DNA of 64,000 nt. It comes from QQVM01 sp035341855. Its GTDB lineage: Bacteria; Bacteroidota; Bacteroidia; AKYH767-A; 2013-40CM-41-45. Location: NCBI GenBank assembly GCA_035341855.1, contig DAOQWA010000002.1, positions 1 through 64,000 on the forward strand, read 5' to 3'. A model generated the notes under the pieces. That model was not told where the DNA came from. It was given only the letters and a program-made list of their open reading frames with translations, and did not search any database. Position 1 is the first letter of the stretch. Each line of letters opens with the position of its first letter. The position numbers and the translations under genes were made by a program. Shown one piece after another: positions 46,074 through 54,624 of the stretch.

Positions 46074-47288
46074 ATGTTCCAGCTAAATACAATTGAAGAA
46101 GCAATAAATGACCTGAAGGCAGGTAAGGCAATCATTGTCGTTGATGATGCCAACAGAGAAAATGAAGGTGATTTTATCGTTCCTGCTGAAATGGCTACTC
46201 CGGAGATAATAAATTTTATGGCCACTCATGGAAGAGGTTTAATCTGTGTTGCACTAACCGAAGAACGATGTCAGCAATTAGATCTCAATTTGATGGTTCA
46301 AAAGAATACATCCTCACACGAAACACAATTTACTGTATCTGTGGATCTTTTGGGGTTTGGAACAACGACGGGCATTTCCGCAAGCGATCGGTCAAAAACC
46401 GTTCGTGCGCTAATAGATCCAAAAACTAAAAAAGAAGATCTAGGTCGGCCCGGGCATATTTTTCCTCTGATTGCCAAGAAAGGTGGAGTCTTACGCAGGA
46501 CCGGGCATACCGAAGCAACAGTAGATCTTTCCAGGCTGGCAGGATTTCAACCTGCAGGGGCACTTGTTGAAATCATGAACGAGGATGGCACAATGGCCCG
46601 CCTTCCGGATTTGATCAAAATTTCTGAAAAGTTCGATTTGAAAATTATCAGCATAGAAGATTTGATAGCGTATAGGTTAAAAAAGGAGAGCCTTATTGAA
46701 AAAGAAGTTACTGTTAAACTTCCAACTACCTGGGGTGATTTTAATTTACATGCCTACCGGCAAATTACAACCGGGCAGGAACATCTCGCCCTTGTAAAAG
46801 GAGAATGGAAATCTGATGAGCCTGTTCTTGTAAGAGTTCACTCTTCCTGTCTTACCGGTGATATCTTCGGATCATGCCGCTGTGATTGTGGGCCGCAACT
46901 ACATGCCTCAATGACCATGATCGAGAAGGAAGGACGAGGCGTAATCGTCTACATGAATCAAGAGGGCAGGGGTATTGGTCTTTTGAATAAACTCAAAGCC
47001 TATAAACTCCAGGAAAACGGATTGGATACTGTCGAAGCAAATATTGAGTTAGGCTTTGAGAGTGATGAAAGAGACTATGGTGTTGGCGCACAAATACTCC
47101 GAGACCTTGGCGTTTCAAAGATGCGCTTGATGACCAACAATCCTAAAAAAAGAGCAGGACTTATCGGTTACGGTTTAGAGATTACTGAAGTTGTACCGAT
47201 TGAAATGGAGTCAAATCAGTATAATCATTCCTACCTTCAGACAAAGCGGGATAAGCTGGGACATGATATACGTATGGTGAAAGATTGA
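46074..47288 (+). CDS. ribBA: Bifunctional 3,4-dihydroxy-2-butanone-4-phosphate synthase / GTP cyclohydrolase II
   Basis: Catalyses two entry steps of riboflavin synthesis: DHBP from ribulose 5-phosphate, and opening of GTP. 404 aa from the ATG at 46074 (a TTG at 46041 extends the frame). The N-terminal RibB domain (about 1-205) has DDANRENEGDF, MATHGRGLICVAL and RRTGHTEATVDL. The C-terminal RibA domain starts near 210 with VRVHSSCLTGDIFGS and the zinc cysteines CRCDCGPQL, followed by YMNQEGRGIGLLNK and MTNNPKK. Both active sites look complete. A putative promoter lies just upstream; convergent with the glycosyltransferase. Confidence 0.95.
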   Translation: MFQLNTIEEAINDLKAGKAIIVVDDANRENEGDFIVPAEMATPEIINFMATHGRGLICVALTEERCQQLDLNLMVQKNTSSHETQFTVSVDLLGFGTTTGISASDRSKTVRALIDPKTKKEDLGRPGHIFPLIAKKGGVLRRTGHTEATVDLSRLAGFQPAGALVEIMNEDGTMARLPDLIKISEKFDLKIISIEDLIAYRLKKESLIEKEVTVKLPTTWGDFNLHAYRQITTGQEHLALVKGEWKSDEPVLVRVHSSCLTGDIFGSCRCDCGPQLHASMTMIEKEGRGVIVYMNQEGRGIGLLNKLKAYKLQENGLDTVEANIELGFESDERDYGVGAQILRDLGVSKMRLMTNNPKKRAGLIGYGLEITEVVPIEMESNQYNHSYLQTKRDKLGHDIRMVKD

Positions 47289-47294
47289 TTTGCA

Positions 47295-48512
47295 TCATAC
47301 ATCCTGAAGGACTGAGTCAAAGCAGAGTTGCTCATAAAACGCTGCAAGCTTTTGACCAATTACTTCGTTTGAATAATTTTCAGCAGCAAATTTTCTTCCG
47401 TTCAATCCAATTTTATGACAACGTTCCGGATCGCTGAGACAATATTCAATTTTTTCAAGAAATGATTTTGGATCATCTGCTATAAGGATATTCTGACCAT
47501 TTGTTACTTCAATTCCCTCTGCACCTATGCTTGTAGAGATGATCGTTTTGCCAAGCGCTAAACCCTGAATTATTTTTACTCTCATTCCACTGCCTGAAAG
47601 CAAGGGTACAATCATGATCTGCTTGTCTTCCATAAAACAATTTGCATCCACTACCTTACCTTGCATTTCAACTCCGGGCACCTGAATTGCCAGCAGATCT
47701 TCAGGAAAACCTCTGCCGGCGAGATGGAGGCGAAGTGCAGGAAATTTCTTATGTATTGACGGCCAAACAGAGAACAGAAACCACCTAATCGCTTCCTGAT
47801 TTGGTAACCAGTCCATAGATCCAAGATGAAATACGGATAAATCAGGATTAAACTTTTGCAATGGATACTGTTCCATATCTATTCCCAGAGGTACAGTTAA
47901 AACAGGTCCGGAATATCCTGAATACTTAAAAACAGCGGCATCAATTTTAGTAATAGGAATGATGGCGTCAATTTTGTTGAGTACATCCATCTCATAATTC
48001 TTCAACCTTGATGCTAGAAAAGTCAGGTACCATTTTTTGAATGGAGAAGATTCCAATTTTGACAAACGCTCCCAAATGATATGTTCACTGTTATGCGCCC
48101 GGAGAACAATCTTCGCTTTACTGTTCTTGCGAATTACATCAATGTATGGGGTGGTGAAGAGGGTCTCAAGCTGAATTACGTCAAACTGTTCCTTTTGTAA
48201 TATCGCAGTAAGGCTTTGCTCGATGTCACTGCTAAAAAATCTGTCGACATTATAAGAACTCCTGGAAAAGAAATTTTTTATTGCCCCCCTCAGGGTCACC
48301 TTGGTGTTAATTTTTTCTGTACTAAAATTAAAATCTTTTTTAAAAAAGGAAGGAAGGTCATTCGGATCGACAAAATGTTTTACGGTATTCAATGCAAATA
48401 TTTGCACATCACATCCGGAAATCTTCAAACTTTTTGCCATGTTCAGCATGGCAATATTTCCTCCGTCGAGTGGAGGAAAAGGTATACGGTGACAGATCTG
48501 AAGAATTTTCAT
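47295..48512 (-). CDS. Family 4 (GT-B fold) glycosyltransferase
   Basis: A 405 aa cytosolic or membrane-peripheral sugar transferase. N-terminal half starts MKILQICHRIPFPPLDGGN; the C-terminal nucleotide-sugar-binding half has FHLGSMDWLPNQEAIRWFL, LHLAGRGFP and the acceptor/donor loop VPLLSGSGMRVKIIQGLALG with GAEGIE, the E(x7)E region being less canonical. Relatives build lipopolysaccharide or exopolysaccharide. ATG start. An LptF/G permease gene lies 20 bp upstream on the same strand, consistent with envelope glycolipid synthesis and transport. Confidence 0.85.
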   Translation of the reverse strand: MKILQICHRIPFPPLDGGNIAMLNMAKSLKISGCDVQIFALNTVKHFVDPNDLPSFFKKDFNFSTEKINTKVTLRGAIKNFFSRSSYNVDRFFSSDIEQSLTAILQKEQFDVIQLETLFTTPYIDVIRKNSKAKIVLRAHNSEHIIWERLSKLESSPFKKWYLTFLASRLKNYEMDVLNKIDAIIPITKIDAAVFKYSGYSGPVLTVPLGIDMEQYPLQKFNPDLSVFHLGSMDWLPNQEAIRWFLFSVWPSIHKKFPALRLHLAGRGFPEDLLAIQVPGVEMQGKVVDANCFMEDKQIMIVPLLSGSGMRVKIIQGLALGKTIISTSIGAEGIEVTNGQNILIADDPKSFLEKIEYCLSDPERCHKIGLNGRKFAAENYSNEVIGQKLAAFYEQLCFDSVLQDV

Positions 48513-48532
48513 TCACTTATTATCTTTTTGAT

Positions 48533-49954
48533 TTAAAAGGTCTTTCTCTTTGAAAATCTCTTAATGAAACGCAGATAGGAATCACGATCAAACAATGCAG
48601 AATCTGTTGTTGCCTTATAAGTAAGAAAAATACCTACCGGCAATAAGATGATCGAAGACATCCACATACCTTCGAAAGGTGTCAAAACTCCTTCTCTGGC
48701 AAATTTTTCTGCACTAATAGAAATAACATGATAAGAAACAAAGAGAATGATAGAAACAACAACAGGCAATCCTAGACCTCCCTTTCTTATAATAGCTCCC
48801 AATGGCGCTCCGATAAAAAACAAAATCAGGCATGCAAAGGAGAGTGTGAATTTTCTATGCCATTCGATCCTGTGTTTCGCTAATACCCGGGATCTTCCAT
48901 CCAGATCATCAATAATATCTGAAGTAATGCTAGCCATATTTCGGGCTGACAATAATGCCGAATTCAGGATCATACCTCGCTTTTCAGGTTCAAAATTTTT
49001 CAGGATATCGTCTTCTTTTAGCTCCAGCACCGATGAATAATTCATTTTATTCATGGAGTCAGGAACAATTGCATAGCTAATCTTTGCCCGATGGTATAAA
49101 TCCTCTAATTTTTGATCAAGTTTATTCTCAATACTATCAGCAGCCTGCTCTAACTGGCCTAGATTCAGCATCTGATAATTGTCTTTAAACAGTTGCTCAT
49201 TTGTTCTGGTCATTTTAAACGAACTGAGATCAAAACGAACGACTTGCTGTTCAAATTCCGACCTCATCAAAGGCCTGTTATTTTTACCCGGAGAGCTCGG
49301 CTTTTCTTCATAGCTGGTGCCGTTATTTAATGTAAGAATGAGGAATCTTTCATCGTCAGACATCACCATCGAACCGGATTCAGCCATGATGAGATTAGTA
49401 TTCCCACGGTTCTCCCGATGGTCATAAATCATTATATCGTGTAAAGTTTTCCCGTCGGAACTTTTCTCACCGATCTTGATCGAGTAACCATCTATGCCGT
49501 TATAGAAAACACCCTCCTTGATATAAAGTGCAGGTTTTTGTTGACGAACATCGTATAAGAGAGCATTCATTTTTAAATTTGCCATAGGTAATATGACGTT
49601 TGAAAAGAAAAATGCCGTAATACAAATTAAAATGGCAGTAACTATCAGCGGTCGCATAATTCTCTGTAGAGACATGCCGGCTGATTTACAGGCTGTGATC
49701 TCAAAATGTTCAGCCATATTACCAAATGTCATGATGGATGATAATAATATGGCTAATGGTAAAGCAAGAGGTACCAAAGTAATCGAAACATACACCATTA
49801 ATTTACCGATGATAATCCAGTCCAGACCTTTACCTACCAGATCATCGATATATTTCCAGAGAAATTGCATCAACAAAACAAACAGGGATATTAGGAAGGT
49901 CAGGACCATAGGACCTGCAAAAGCACGAAGTACGAGGAGAGTTAATTTCTTCAC
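48533..49954 (-). CDS. LptF/LptG-family permease (lipopolysaccharide transport)
   Basis: About 473 aa. In an Lpt complex such permeases extract LPS from the inner membrane with LptB. Helices near the N-terminus (LRAFAGPMVLTFLISLFVLLM) and the typical SITLVPLALPLAILLSSIMTFGNMAEHFE; a large periplasmic beta-jellyroll domain (about 120-370); and closing helices with GAPLGAIIRKGGLG. The start is placed at GTG 49954, which begins KKLTLLVLRAF; a TTG at 49984 extends it. Which of LptF or LptG it is cannot be told. The divergent gene begins 24 bp away. Confidence 0.88.
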   Translation of the reverse strand: MKKLTLLVLRAFAGPMVLTFLISLFVLLMQFLWKYIDDLVGKGLDWIIIGKLMVYVSITLVPLALPLAILLSSIMTFGNMAEHFEITACKSAGMSLQRIMRPLIVTAILICITAFFFSNVILPMANLKMNALLYDVRQQKPALYIKEGVFYNGIDGYSIKIGEKSSDGKTLHDIMIYDHRENRGNTNLIMAESGSMVMSDDERFLILTLNNGTSYEEKPSSPGKNNRPLMRSEFEQQVVRFDLSSFKMTRTNEQLFKDNYQMLNLGQLEQAADSIENKLDQKLEDLYHRAKISYAIVPDSMNKMNYSSVLELKEDDILKNFEPEKRGMILNSALLSARNMASITSDIIDDLDGRSRVLAKHRIEWHRKFTLSFACLILFFIGAPLGAIIRKGGLGLPVVVSIILFVSYHVISISAEKFAREGVLTPFEGMWMSSIILLPVGIFLTYKATTDSALFDRDSYLRFIKRFSKRKTF

Positions 49955-49978
49955 ACTATCTTTGACAAAAAGAAAACG

Positions 49979-50602
49979 GTGCAAGTTACAAAATTGGAAT
50001 TTACTCCTGAGGAATTAGAAGTTTTGAATAACGGGCAATTTTTTGCTGTTAAATTGTCTGCTACCAGGAAGATCATGTCAATTTTCGGACAGCTTGAAAA
50101 AGAATTAAAAGATGAGCTGAAAGTCAGAGATTTTAGGCAGAACGAGGGCATCAACATAGATTCCGGAAAAATATTCAGAGGTGAAAATTACCTCAATTTA
50201 CCTTATATCTTGCTTGATTTTCCGAGATTGTTTAATACGAAGTCCGTGTTTGCATACCGGAATATGTTTTGGTGGGCACATGGGTTTTCATTTACTCTCC
50301 ATTTACAAGGAGATGCCTGGGAAAGAAGAAGGAATAGTATTCAGAAAAGGATTCACAAGCTAAAAGGACAGGACTTTCTGATTTGCGTGAATGAGTCACC
50401 TTGGCAATATCATTTTGATGCAACAAATTATATCGATCTTGACATTTTTCTTGAGCAAGGTAGAGTAGAAACTCTAAGTACCAAGGGCTTCATTAAACTA
50501 TGTACCCGATTTGAGACAGCCAGGCATGAGAAAGTAATAGCCGCTTCGAAAAGTACTTTTAGAAAGCTGATAAATTTGACTGAAGATCAGGATCCGATAT
50601 GA
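49979..50602 (+). CDS. Conserved hypothetical protein
   Basis: A 207 aa cytosolic-looking protein with no signal or membrane helix. N-terminal alpha-helical part (FTPEELEVLNNGQFFAVK, KIMSIFGQLEKELKDELK) is followed by a beta-rich part with tryptophans (MFWWAHGFSFTLHL, WERRRNSIQKRIHKL, PWQYHFDATNY). I do not recognise a family. The likely start is GTG at 49979, because the N-terminal residues appear structured; other candidates are TTG 49994 or an ATG near 50073. Its start is 24 bp from the divergent LptF/G start, and its end overlaps the convergent SRPBCC gene by 16 bp. Confidence 0.6.
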   Translation: MQVTKLEFTPEELEVLNNGQFFAVKLSATRKIMSIFGQLEKELKDELKVRDFRQNEGINIDSGKIFRGENYLNLPYILLDFPRLFNTKSVFAYRNMFWWAHGFSFTLHLQGDAWERRRNSIQKRIHKLKGQDFLICVNESPWQYHFDATNYIDLDIFLEQGRVETLSTKGFIKLCTRFETARHEKVIAASKSTFRKLINLTEDQDPI

Positions 50603-50997
50603 TGCATGAGACTATGGATCTGACTATTCCAAAGTAACATGTCTTCTTCTTTTTCATCCGGAGTGGAAAAGTCTGTCACAATCAGCGCAACGTCTGAAGT
50701 GATTTCGTCCTGTACAATTTCAAATTGAAAGTAGGTATCATCATCTACCTGATCAGTTTCATCGATCCACTTGAAGCGGATCATCTGATTATCCTTTTTA
50801 CTCACAATTCGTGCACGTTGTTCGCTGCCTTCCCAGGTAAAAATAAGATCACCTTCACGAATATTCACCTTATCGGCAAACCACTCTTCGAGGCCGCTGG
50901 CATTGCTCAAATAATTATATAAAATCTTTGGGGATGATTTTATCTCAAACTCTAAAGAGTATTTAACTTTATTCGTTGTCTTTGACTCGGTCTTCAC
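50587..50997 (-). CDS. START/AHSA1-like (SRPBCC) domain protein
   Basis: About 136 aa from the GTG at 50997 (the frame extends to a TTG at 51078, which would add an odd leader). Single SRPBCC domain: YSLEFEIKSSPKILYNYLSN, GLEEWFADKVNIREGDLIFTWEG and a C-terminal helix MLLWNSQIHSLMHHIG (first and second quoted in part). The fold binds a hydrophobic ligand in a cavity. Typical length is 130-150 aa. No ligand or role is known. Overlaps the convergent hypothetical gene by 16 bp. Confidence 0.72.
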   Translation of the reverse strand: MKTESKTTNKVKYSLEFEIKSSPKILYNYLSNASGLEEWFADKVNIREGDLIFTWEGSEQRARIVSKKDNQMIRFKWIDETDQVDDDTYFQFEIVQDEITSDVALIVTDFSTPDEKEEDMLLWNSQIHSLMHHIGS

Positions 50998-51119
50998 GAT
51001 TGATATAAATAAAATATAAAATGAATTAGTCCCGGCATCAGCCAGAGCGTCAATATAGCGATTATTTACTATTTTCAATTCAAAAAAATTGGTCTTTTTT
51101 TTAGTTCTGAATTTTGGAT

Positions 51120-51127
51120 TACCTTCG
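51120..51127 (+). promoter_or_regulatory. Near-consensus -7 box TACCTTCG before the methyltransferase gene
   Basis: TACCTTCG (51120-51127) differs from TAnnTTTG at one position and lies 11 bp before the ATG at 51139. The T-rich stretch upstream (around 51095) is not a clear -33 element. Low certainty. Confidence 0.3.
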
Positions 51128-51138
51128 GCACCCTCAAT

Positions 51139-51882
51139 ATGGCATTAATTCACTCCCTCGAAAATGATGGCAACTGGCTCTTTAAGCGAAGAGGGCAGAT
51201 TCCGGTAGTTCTCTTCATTCTGGCTATTCCGGCTGTTTATGTGACGAATTATGATGATTTTGACCCCCGTATAGCCAGCTTCTTAAACTACTCAGCTGCC
51301 ATTTTAAGTATTTTGGGAGCAGTAATCAGGGCATATACTATTGGTACCACACCTCGGGGCACTTCAGGAAGGAACACCCATGCGCAAGTAGCAGAGAGCC
51401 TTAACACAAGTGGTATTTATTCTATTGTGAGACATCCTTTGTATCTGGGAAACTATCTCATGTGGATAGGCATAGTATTATTCACCAGGAATATTGAATT
51501 TACGATCATCGTAAGTTTATTGTACTGGATCTACTACGAAAGAATAATGTTTGCCGAAGAAAGGTTTCTTGAACGAAAATTTGGCGACGTTTATTTGGAT
51601 TGGTCAAAAAAAGTACCGGCATTTTTTCCAAAGATTTCTCAGTTTAGAAAAAGTGAAACCGGCTTTTCAATGAAGAGCGTGTTAAGACGAGAATATTCAG
51701 GGATTCTGGCCACAGTGTTCGGTTTTCTCTATGTCGAACTGCTAATGTCCTGGTTCAGATGGGAAACAATTTCCATAGGAAAAAATCTCATTTATTTATT
51801 CATCGCAACGCTACTGATTACCATAGTTTTGCGAACGTTAAAACACAACACCAAACTTCTGGAAGAAGAAGGAAGATCTTAA
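51139..51882 (+). CDS. Isoprenylcysteine carboxyl methyltransferase / phospholipid methyltransferase-like membrane protein
   Basis: A 247 aa membrane protein with about six hydrophobic segments. The family signature GIYSIVRHPLYLGNYLMWIG (RHPxYxG) near residue 100 and the following YYERIMFAEERFLERKFG identify the ICMT/PEMT-type fold, which uses SAM to methylate a lipid or a prenyl group. Substrate unknown; in Bacteroidota a lipid target is likely. The C-terminal 70 residues (from about 180) are more variable and carry two more helices. ATG start; followed by tRNA-Met 52 bp downstream. Confidence 0.78.
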   Translation: MALIHSLENDGNWLFKRRGQIPVVLFILAIPAVYVTNYDDFDPRIASFLNYSAAILSILGAVIRAYTIGTTPRGTSGRNTHAQVAESLNTSGIYSIVRHPLYLGNYLMWIGIVLFTRNIEFTIIVSLLYWIYYERIMFAEERFLERKFGDVYLDWSKKVPAFFPKISQFRKSETGFSMKSVLRREYSGILATVFGFLYVELLMSWFRWETISIGKNLIYLFIATLLITIVLRTLKHNTKLLEEEGRS

Positions 51883-51933
51883 ATATTTCTTGGCAGAAAT
51901 AAAATCAATGTTCATATTTGCAGCCCCAAAGAC

Positions 51934-52007
51934 GGCGAGGTAGCTCAGATGGTTAGAGCGCAGGATTCATAACCCTGAGGTCGGGGGTTCGACTCCCCCT
52001 TTCGCTA
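51934..52007 (+). tRNA. tRNA-Met (anticodon CAT)
   Basis: Cloverleaf of 74 nt: acceptor GGCGAGG with TTTCGCT (three G-T wobble pairs, including 1-72), D-arm GCTC/GAGC, anticodon stem with loop TTCATAA giving anticodon CAT, variable AGGTC, and T-arm GGGGG-TTCGACT-CCCCC. Position 1 is paired, so it looks like elongator Met and not the initiator; a lysidine-modified Ile tRNA is possible but less likely. CCA is not encoded. Confidence 0.93.
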
Positions 52008-52016
52008 CTTATTTTT

Positions 52017-52060
52017 AGTGCACTGTGTAAAGTTACTGTATACAGTGCACTTTTTTTTTA
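52017..52060 (+). terminator. Rho-independent terminator after tRNA-Met
   Basis: Ten-bp perfect stem AGTGCACTGT (52017-52026) with ACAGTGCACT (52042-52051), loop of 15 nt, followed by nine T. Begins 9 bp after the tRNA. Confidence 0.88.
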
Positions 52061-52514
52061 ATTCTTAGGATATCAATTTTCGAGAGAATTATTTTCCATT
52101 CATTCCAATTTAATCTTGTTCGCCGGAACTAATACAGTTCTGGTTTTATAGAATTCACTCCGTTTTTTCAGGAGGAATTCAACACCACAAATGTTTATCA
52201 CTAAGTGAAGGAGAACTGTAAGTAAACAGGAAGCTGATCCCGGCCAAAGCAAACTCCAGGGATCCTTGAAAACCTCCTTAAAAGTTCAGGCTTAAACCTT
52301 TTTTAGAAAATAATCTGCAAATGGTGAGATACCCGATGTCTTCAATTCAATTTTTCTGTACTGCAATGTGCGGGGTAGAGGAGACTATGTAATCCGTCCA
52401 TCCTTTTATCTAAAACTATCAGCTAAAATGAACATGACTTATAAATATTCTAAAAAGTAACAGATAAACTTCCAATTAAATCTGCCCATTACGCTTCACA
52501 ATGAAATTTGAAAT
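52061..52514. other. Non-coding gap of about 450 bp downstream of tRNA-Met
   Basis: No gene recognised. Two adjacent hairpins stand out: CCGGAACT/AGTTCTGG with loop AATAC (52123-52143, one G-T pair) and GAATTC-A-CTCC/GGAGGAATTC with loop GTTTTTTCA (52151-52180, one bulge). A longer, weaker pair GATCCC (52236-52241) with GGGATC (52259-52264) lies further on. Whether a small RNA is made here is unknown. Confidence 0.5.
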
Positions 52515-52547
52515 AAAAAAAACCCGGTCTAAAGCCGGGTTTTTTTT
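52515..52547 (-). terminator. Terminator downstream of the histone-H1-like gene
   Basis: Stem AACCCGG (52521-52527) with CCGGGTT (52535-52541), loop TCTAAAG, with A and T tracts on both sides; it lies 12 bp past the minus-strand stop. The flanking tracts make it potentially bidirectional. Confidence 0.85.
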
Positions 52548-52558
52548 ATAATTGAAAA

Positions 52559-52762
52559 TTACATTCCTGTGCCGCCCGGCTGAGGAGTGTCACTTTTCTT
52601 AGCTGCCTGAATAGCGTCACGCATATCCTGACACGCACGCTTAATATCCTGTAGTCCTTTGCGTACACGAGTTCCGGCAGCAGCATTACCTTTCTCTGCA
52701 AATTTGATTACATCTTCTTCAATCGCTGCGACGAGCATTTTAATTTTTTCGTATTCTTTCAT
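52559..52762 (-). CDS. Histone H1-like (Hc1-family) nucleoid protein
   Basis: A 67 aa helical protein of a family common in Bacteroidota and annotated as histone H1-like. The signature AEKGNAAAGTRVRKGLQDIK is present in the middle, after IKMLVAAIEEDVIKF, and a Lys-rich, Pro/Gly/Thr-rich tail follows. It is less basic than chlamydial Hc1, so DNA binding is inferred, not shown. ATG start. Separate transcription unit with its own terminator; the synthase gene lies 76 bp downstream from its start on the other side, upstream direction. Confidence 0.72.
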   Translation of the reverse strand: MKEYEKIKMLVAAIEEDVIKFAEKGNAAAGTRVRKGLQDIKRACQDMRDAIQAAKKSDTPQPGGTGM

Positions 52763-52838
52763 TGTCGTTTTTTTTTAAAGATTAATGTTGAATTGATTAG
52801 GAGCTAATTTATTTAGGTTCAGTTTGACTATACAGAAT

Positions 52839-54080
52839 TTAAAATGCAGCAATCTTGTCAGACATATACTCGCCGGCTTTCAACTTCACATAAGCTTTTT
52901 TAAAGGCATCTATTGTGTACTCTACATCCTTCAAAGTATGTGCAGCAGTCGGAATTAATCGAAGGATGATAACATCTTTAGGTACGACAGGATAAACTAC
53001 GACAGAGCAGAAAATGTCAAAATTTTCCCGTAAGTCATAGATCAGATTTGTTGCTTCACCAATACTTCCATTCATAAATACCGGAGTTACCGGACTCTGA
53101 GTCTTACCTATATTAAATCCTGCATTCTTTAGTCCTGTCTGTAATGCATTGACGATTGTCCAAAGGTCATCTTTCAATGACGGATTGCTGCGTAACAATT
53201 CCAGGCGTTTAAGAGCTCCCATGACCAGGGGTGATGGGAGAGTCTTGGCAAAAATTTGCGAGCGCATATTGTATCGAAGGTATTCGACAACATCTTCATT
53301 ACTGGAAATGAACCCACCTATCATTGACATGCTTTTTGCGAAAGTAGAGAAGTAGATGTCTATTCCATCTTGAACACCTTGTTCTTCTCCTGTCCCTGCA
53401 CCGGTTTTACCCATGGTACCAAATCCGTGAGCATCATCTACAAAAAGACGAAAATCGAATCGTTCTTTCAAGGCTACGATCTCTTTTAATCTTCCCATAT
53501 CTCCACTCATTCCAAATACACCTTCAGTGATCAAAAGTATAGCACCTCCGGTTTCCTTCACTATTCGTCTTGCCCGCTCTAATTGCTTTGCACAGTTTTC
53601 GATATCATTATGTGGAAACACAAATCTCTTACCCATGTGAAGACGAACTCCATCAATAATACAAGCATGACTTTCGCTGTCATAAACAATTACGTCGTGT
53701 CGGTCAACCAGACAATCAATTGCAGAGACCATTCCCTGGTAACCGAAGTTCAATAGTATTGTATCGTCCTTTTTGACAAAAGCCGATAGTTCATTTTCGA
53801 GCTGTTCATGATGATTTGTATTGCCCGACATCATTCTGGCTCCCATAGGAGAGGCAAAGCCATATTCAGCAGCGGCATCAGTATCGGCTTTTCGAACTTC
53901 AGGATGATTTGCCAGGCCGAGATAATTATTTAGGCTCCAAATCAAACGTTCTTTTCCTCTGAACATCATCCTGGTCCCGATATCACCTTCCAGCTTCGGG
54001 AAAGTGAAGTATCCATGAGATTCTTTCGCATGCTGACCTAATGGTCCACGGTTCTTCTTTAGTTTTTCGAATAAATCCAC
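52839..54080 (-). CDS. Alpha-oxoamine synthase family PLP enzyme (possible serine palmitoyltransferase)
   Basis: A 413 aa PLP enzyme that condenses an amino acid with an acyl-CoA. Visible: SLNNYLGLANHPEV, ARMMSGNTNHHEQLE, H138 in ESHAC that stacks on PLP, VDDAHGFG (D215, H218) and the PLP-binding lysine in STFAKSMSMIGG (K249). Family members include serine palmitoyltransferase, glycine C-acetyltransferase (Kbl) and BioF. Sphingolipid synthesis is typical of Bacteroidota and no biotin or threonine genes are nearby, which favours SPT, but the sequence alone does not decide. GTG start at 54080. A strong promoter with flanking heptamers lies upstream. Confidence 0.85.
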   Translation of the reverse strand: MDLFEKLKKNRGPLGQHAKESHGYFTFPKLEGDIGTRMMFRGKERLIWSLNNYLGLANHPEVRKADTDAAAEYGFASPMGARMMSGNTNHHEQLENELSAFVKKDDTILLNFGYQGMVSAIDCLVDRHDVIVYDSESHACIIDGVRLHMGKRFVFPHNDIENCAKQLERARRIVKETGGAILLITEGVFGMSGDMGRLKEIVALKERFDFRLFVDDAHGFGTMGKTGAGTGEEQGVQDGIDIYFSTFAKSMSMIGGFISSNEDVVEYLRYNMRSQIFAKTLPSPLVMGALKRLELLRSNPSLKDDLWTIVNALQTGLKNAGFNIGKTQSPVTPVFMNGSIGEATNLIYDLRENFDIFCSVVVYPVVPKDVIILRLIPTAAHTLKDVEYTIDAFKKAYVKLKAGEYMSDKIAAF

Positions 54081-54624
54081 CTTGATATGTTGGTTTTGAT
54101 TGTTTTTAAAAATAAATTAATTTTAAATTCATTCATGAAAATCGAAATAAGATCAAACTCAAACTTTATTTTTCGCTAAATCGAATTCCAATAAACACAT
54201 TTTTTTTGATCGAATTTAAACAAAAGTAAGTATTTTGACTTTAAACCAAAGAATTCGACCAAATTCTGAAGAAATTAATTAACAGGCTTAATTGCCCAAA
54301 AACGAAGGCTTCCGTTGCAATTAATATCAGCAAACTTAGCAAATCTACTTTAGATAATTATATCTATATATCTTATAACTAGGTGAATACAATTTATTCT
54401 CAACAAATGCTTCAAGTCATTGAAATCCGGAATTTAGGCTATCAACCTTAACATTTTTTCAAATCGGTTGAAAACTCACAAAAAGCCTGAAGTGATTTTT
54501 AGGCATGATTTCTCTGAAAACTGATTATAATTTGAATGTCATATTCCGGAATAGGTATTCTTAATAATAGAAGAATACTTGTGTATATCGTGGAATCATT
54601 CGTTCTTGCACAAAAAAAAAATAA
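54081..54624. other. AT-rich intergenic region, about 540 bp, between divergent genes
   Basis: No gene seen. It separates the divergent oxoamine synthase and the T9SS cargo gene and must hold both promoters. The minus-strand promoter is clear at 54221-54250. On the plus side only a loose TATAATTTG near 54520 was noticed. Short A and T tracts are abundant. Confidence 0.6.
54210..54258 (-). promoter_or_regulatory. Promoter of the oxoamine synthase gene with flanking TCGAATT heptamers
   Basis: Read on the minus strand: TTTG (54250-54247), 18 nt, then TACTTTTG (54228-54221), a near-ideal Bacteroidota -33/-7 pair. Transcription would start near 54215, with a leader of about 135 nt. The heptamer TCGAATT lies at 54258-54252, just upstream of -33, and its inverted copy AATTCGA at 54216-54210, at the start site; a further copy is at 54181-54187. 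This layout suggests an operator for a regulator, possibly repressor-type; that is an inference. Confidence 0.6.
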
